Assembly: GCA_001820255.1 (NCBI GenBank)
Contig: MHPA01000031.1
Span: 6,955 to 21,295 of the forward strand
Length of the DNA stretch: 14,341 bases
Direction: 5' to 3'
Source of the DNA: Candidatus Staskawiczbacteria bacterium RIFCSPLOWO2_01_FULL_38_12b
Lineage (GTDB): Bacteria > Patescibacteriota > Minisyncoccia > Minisyncoccales > Staskawiczbacteraceae
Shown here: piece by piece, positions 13,416 through 14,341 of the stretch
Position numbering within the stretch: position 1 is the first letter of the stretch
How the letters are laid out: every line of letters starts with the position of its first letter
Translations under genes and position numbers: made by a program
The notes under the pieces: model-generated
What the model saw: only the letters and a program-made list of their open reading frames with translations
Told to the model about the DNA's origin: nothing
Database searches by the model: none

Positions 13416-13665
13416 ACCTACTGATCAAAGATTTTCCTGCCAAAATACTAAAATTTCAACTGTAAATTTGCTATAATTTCTCAGCTTAGCTAAAGCTAAA
13501 CCTAGGTCGGGGGTTTCTTTGCGAAGAAAGCCCTCGCGACCCTGCCAAATTCTACCTGTCTGCTTTCGCACAGGCAGATCAAATTTTCGTTCTGCTTGGT
13601 CCGCAGGACATCCTGAAGGTTGCATTTTACCATTTTGCCTACGGAAACCTTTAATCAGTAGATCT
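13414..13665. repeat. Stop-adjacent foldback element, copy 3
   Basis: Outer arms 13414-13430 and 13649-13665 match at 15 of 17 positions, both exceptions being G-U compatible. Imperfect pairing continues inward for about 30 nt. The core has AAATTTG (13464-13470) with CAAATTT (13580-13586), CTTAGCTAAAGCTAAA (13485-13500, identical to copy 2), and ATTCTACCTGTCTGC (13549-13563) with GCACAGGCAGATC (13568-13580). Unlike the other copies it carries an extra GC-rich hairpin at about 13505-13542 (GGTCGGGGG...CCCTCGCGACC, loop TGCG). This element and the operator next to it fill the 320-nt gap before murC; no real gene lies in it. Confidence 0.82.
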
Positions 13666-13691
13666 TCTGATATTCTGCAGAATATTAGAAT
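13664..13691. promoter_or_regulatory. Second 28-bp operator-like palindrome, upstream of murC
   Basis: The half-sites match at 12 of 14 positions. The central TATTCTGCAGAATA is identical to the palindrome before the winged-helix gene. It also holds TGA-TATTCT, a possible extended -10, and TAGAAT (13686-13691) as an alternative. It starts where repeat copy 3 ends and lies 25 nt before the mini-ORF that precedes murC. Confidence 0.72.
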
Positions 13692-13715
13692 AGTTTTAAA
13701 GGAAATAAGGAAATT

Positions 13716-13736
13716 ATGAGTAAAAAGTTATTTTAA
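13716..13736 (+). CDS. Possible 6-codon leader ORF coupled to murC
   Basis: ATG-AGT-AAA-AAG-TTA-TTT-TAA encodes MSKKLF. It has AAGGA (13707-13711) 4 nt upstream, the only ribosome-site-like motif here. Its TAA is followed at once by the murC ATG (TAAATG), the arrangement expected for translational coupling. It may be a true mini-cistron delivering ribosomes to murC, or chance. Nothing about the peptide itself suggests a function. Confidence 0.4.
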   Translation: MSKKLF

Positions 13737-14341
13737 ATGAAAATACATTTTATCGGCATTGGTGGAATCGGGGTTTCCGCACTGGCACAGTATTATTTGG
13801 AAAAAGGGCATGAAGTTTCAGGCTCGGATTTAGTGCAGTCGGAAATCACCGATTTTTTAAAAAACAAGGGCATTACCATTTTTATTGGCAACGCGTCCGA
13901 AAATATCCGCCCGGATTTGGATTTGGTAGTTGCCAGTCCCGCGGTTCCAAAAACCAATCCCGAATATACTAAGGCAAAAGAATTGCAAATACCAACACAA
14001 AGTTATCCGGAAGCCCTGGGTCAATTAACCCAACAATATTATACCATCGCAGTTTCGGGCAGTCATGGCAAAAGCACTACCACGGCAATGATTGCTTTAG
14101 TGCTGGTGGAAGCGGGACTGGATCCGACCGTGATTGTTGGTACAAAATTAAAAGAATTCGGCGGCAGTAATTTTAGAATGGGCAAAAGCAATTACTTGGT
14201 CATTGAAGCCTGTGAATACGATTCTTCGTTTGCCAATTATTTTCCAAAGATTTCGGTGGTAACTAATATTGATAAAGAGCATTTAGATTATTTTAAAACT
14301 TTTGGCAATGTCATTAAAGAATTTAAAAAATTTATTTTAAA
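13737..14341 (+). CDS. murC: UDP-N-acetylmuramate--L-alanine ligase, 5' part (runs off window)
   Basis: About 201 codons are present, under half of a usual MurC (450-490 aa), open to the window edge. The start KIHFIGIGGIGVSALAQ is the typical MurC Rossmann-like N-terminus that binds UDP. The ATP-binding P-loop reads VSGSHGKSTTTAM (about residue 106 onward). It is followed by the Mur-ligase phrases NYLVIEACEYDSSF and VVTNIDKEHLDYF. MurC adds L-Ala to UDP-MurNAc in the cytoplasm, the first step of the peptidoglycan peptide. MurC rather than MurD/E/F is supported by HFIGIGG and ACEYDSSF. The ATG directly follows the stop of the mini-ORF and has no ribosome site of its own. The operator-like palindrome upstream suggests control by the adjacent winged-helix protein. 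Confidence 0.95.
   Translation, partial: MKIHFIGIGGIGVSALAQYYLEKGHEVSGSDLVQSEITDFLKNKGITIFIGNASENIRPDLDLVVASPAVPKTNPEYTKAKELQIPTQSYPEALGQLTQQYYTIAVSGSHGKSTTTAMIALVLVEAGLDPTVIVGTKLKEFGGSNFRMGKSNYLVIEACEYDSSFANYFPKISVVTNIDKEHLDYFKTFGNVIKEFKKFIL

Noticed and set aside
13519..13719. 66-aa open frame before murC and a reverse frame at 13425-13625
   Set aside because: Both lie inside repeat copy 3 and the operator. Their composition (Cys/Arg/Pro-rich) follows from the hairpins, and there is no ribosome site.
1..14341. CRISPR array, tRNA or rRNA genes, complete insertion sequence or transposase
   Set aside because: No regularly spaced direct repeats with unique spacers, no cloverleaf sequence and no transposase or integrase frame was seen by eye.

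Overview
The window most resembles a chromosome segment from a Candidate Phyla Radiation (Patescibacteria) bacterium. This is an inference from remembered family features, not from a search. The clues are: A-rich compact genes; a VirB4/VirD4-like ATPase preceded by two small proteins; an EF-P whose loop tip reads MAQRRPV instead of the usual PGKG; several promoters that place the start codon at or near +1; and many orphan small proteins. TAA and TAG end nearly all genes. TGA ends one gene and is not seen in-frame, so the code looks standard.

Layout. Positions 99-3624 hold an apparent three-gene unit: a membrane-anchored DUF4352-like protein, a charged helical protein, and an 822-aa membrane-anchored P-loop ATPase of type IV secretion/conjugation type. 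Positions 3722-7240 hold a GNAT acetyltransferase, L-threonine 3-dehydrogenase (tdh) and glycine C-acetyltransferase (kbl). Together tdh and kbl convert threonine to glycine and acetyl-CoA. A reverse-strand monocistronic unit for a two-helix membrane protein (5405-5926) splits tdh from kbl. glmS follows at 7492-9312, then on the minus strand efp and a gene with only the N-terminal region of DNA polymerase X. Positions 10926-12500 hold two convergent orphan units: an HD-domain hydrolase and a 105-aa unknown. The window ends with thpR (RNA 2',3'-cyclic phosphodiesterase), an ArsR-like winged-helix regulator and the first ~200 codons of murC. glmS and murC both belong to peptidoglycan precursor synthesis.

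The most unusual content is between the genes. Three copies of a 190-250 bp element (7242-7485, 9313-9500, 13414-13665) share a conserved core, but each copy has its own long inverted-repeat arms. Each copy starts within 2 bp of the end of a stop codon. A core stem carries a compensatory change between copies, so folding appears to be selected. Separately, a 28-bp palindrome before the winged-helix gene recurs, slightly degenerate, before murC, which suggests an autoregulated repressor that also controls murC.

Two styles of expression coexist. Four genes (GNAT, efp, the PolX-like gene, thpR) have a -10 box ending exactly 6 nt before the start codon, as for leaderless mRNAs. Three orphan genes (two-helix protein, HD protein, 105-aa protein) have TTGACA promoters with a 17-bp spacer, leaders of about 37-66 nt, strong GGAG ribosome sites and their own or a nearby terminator.
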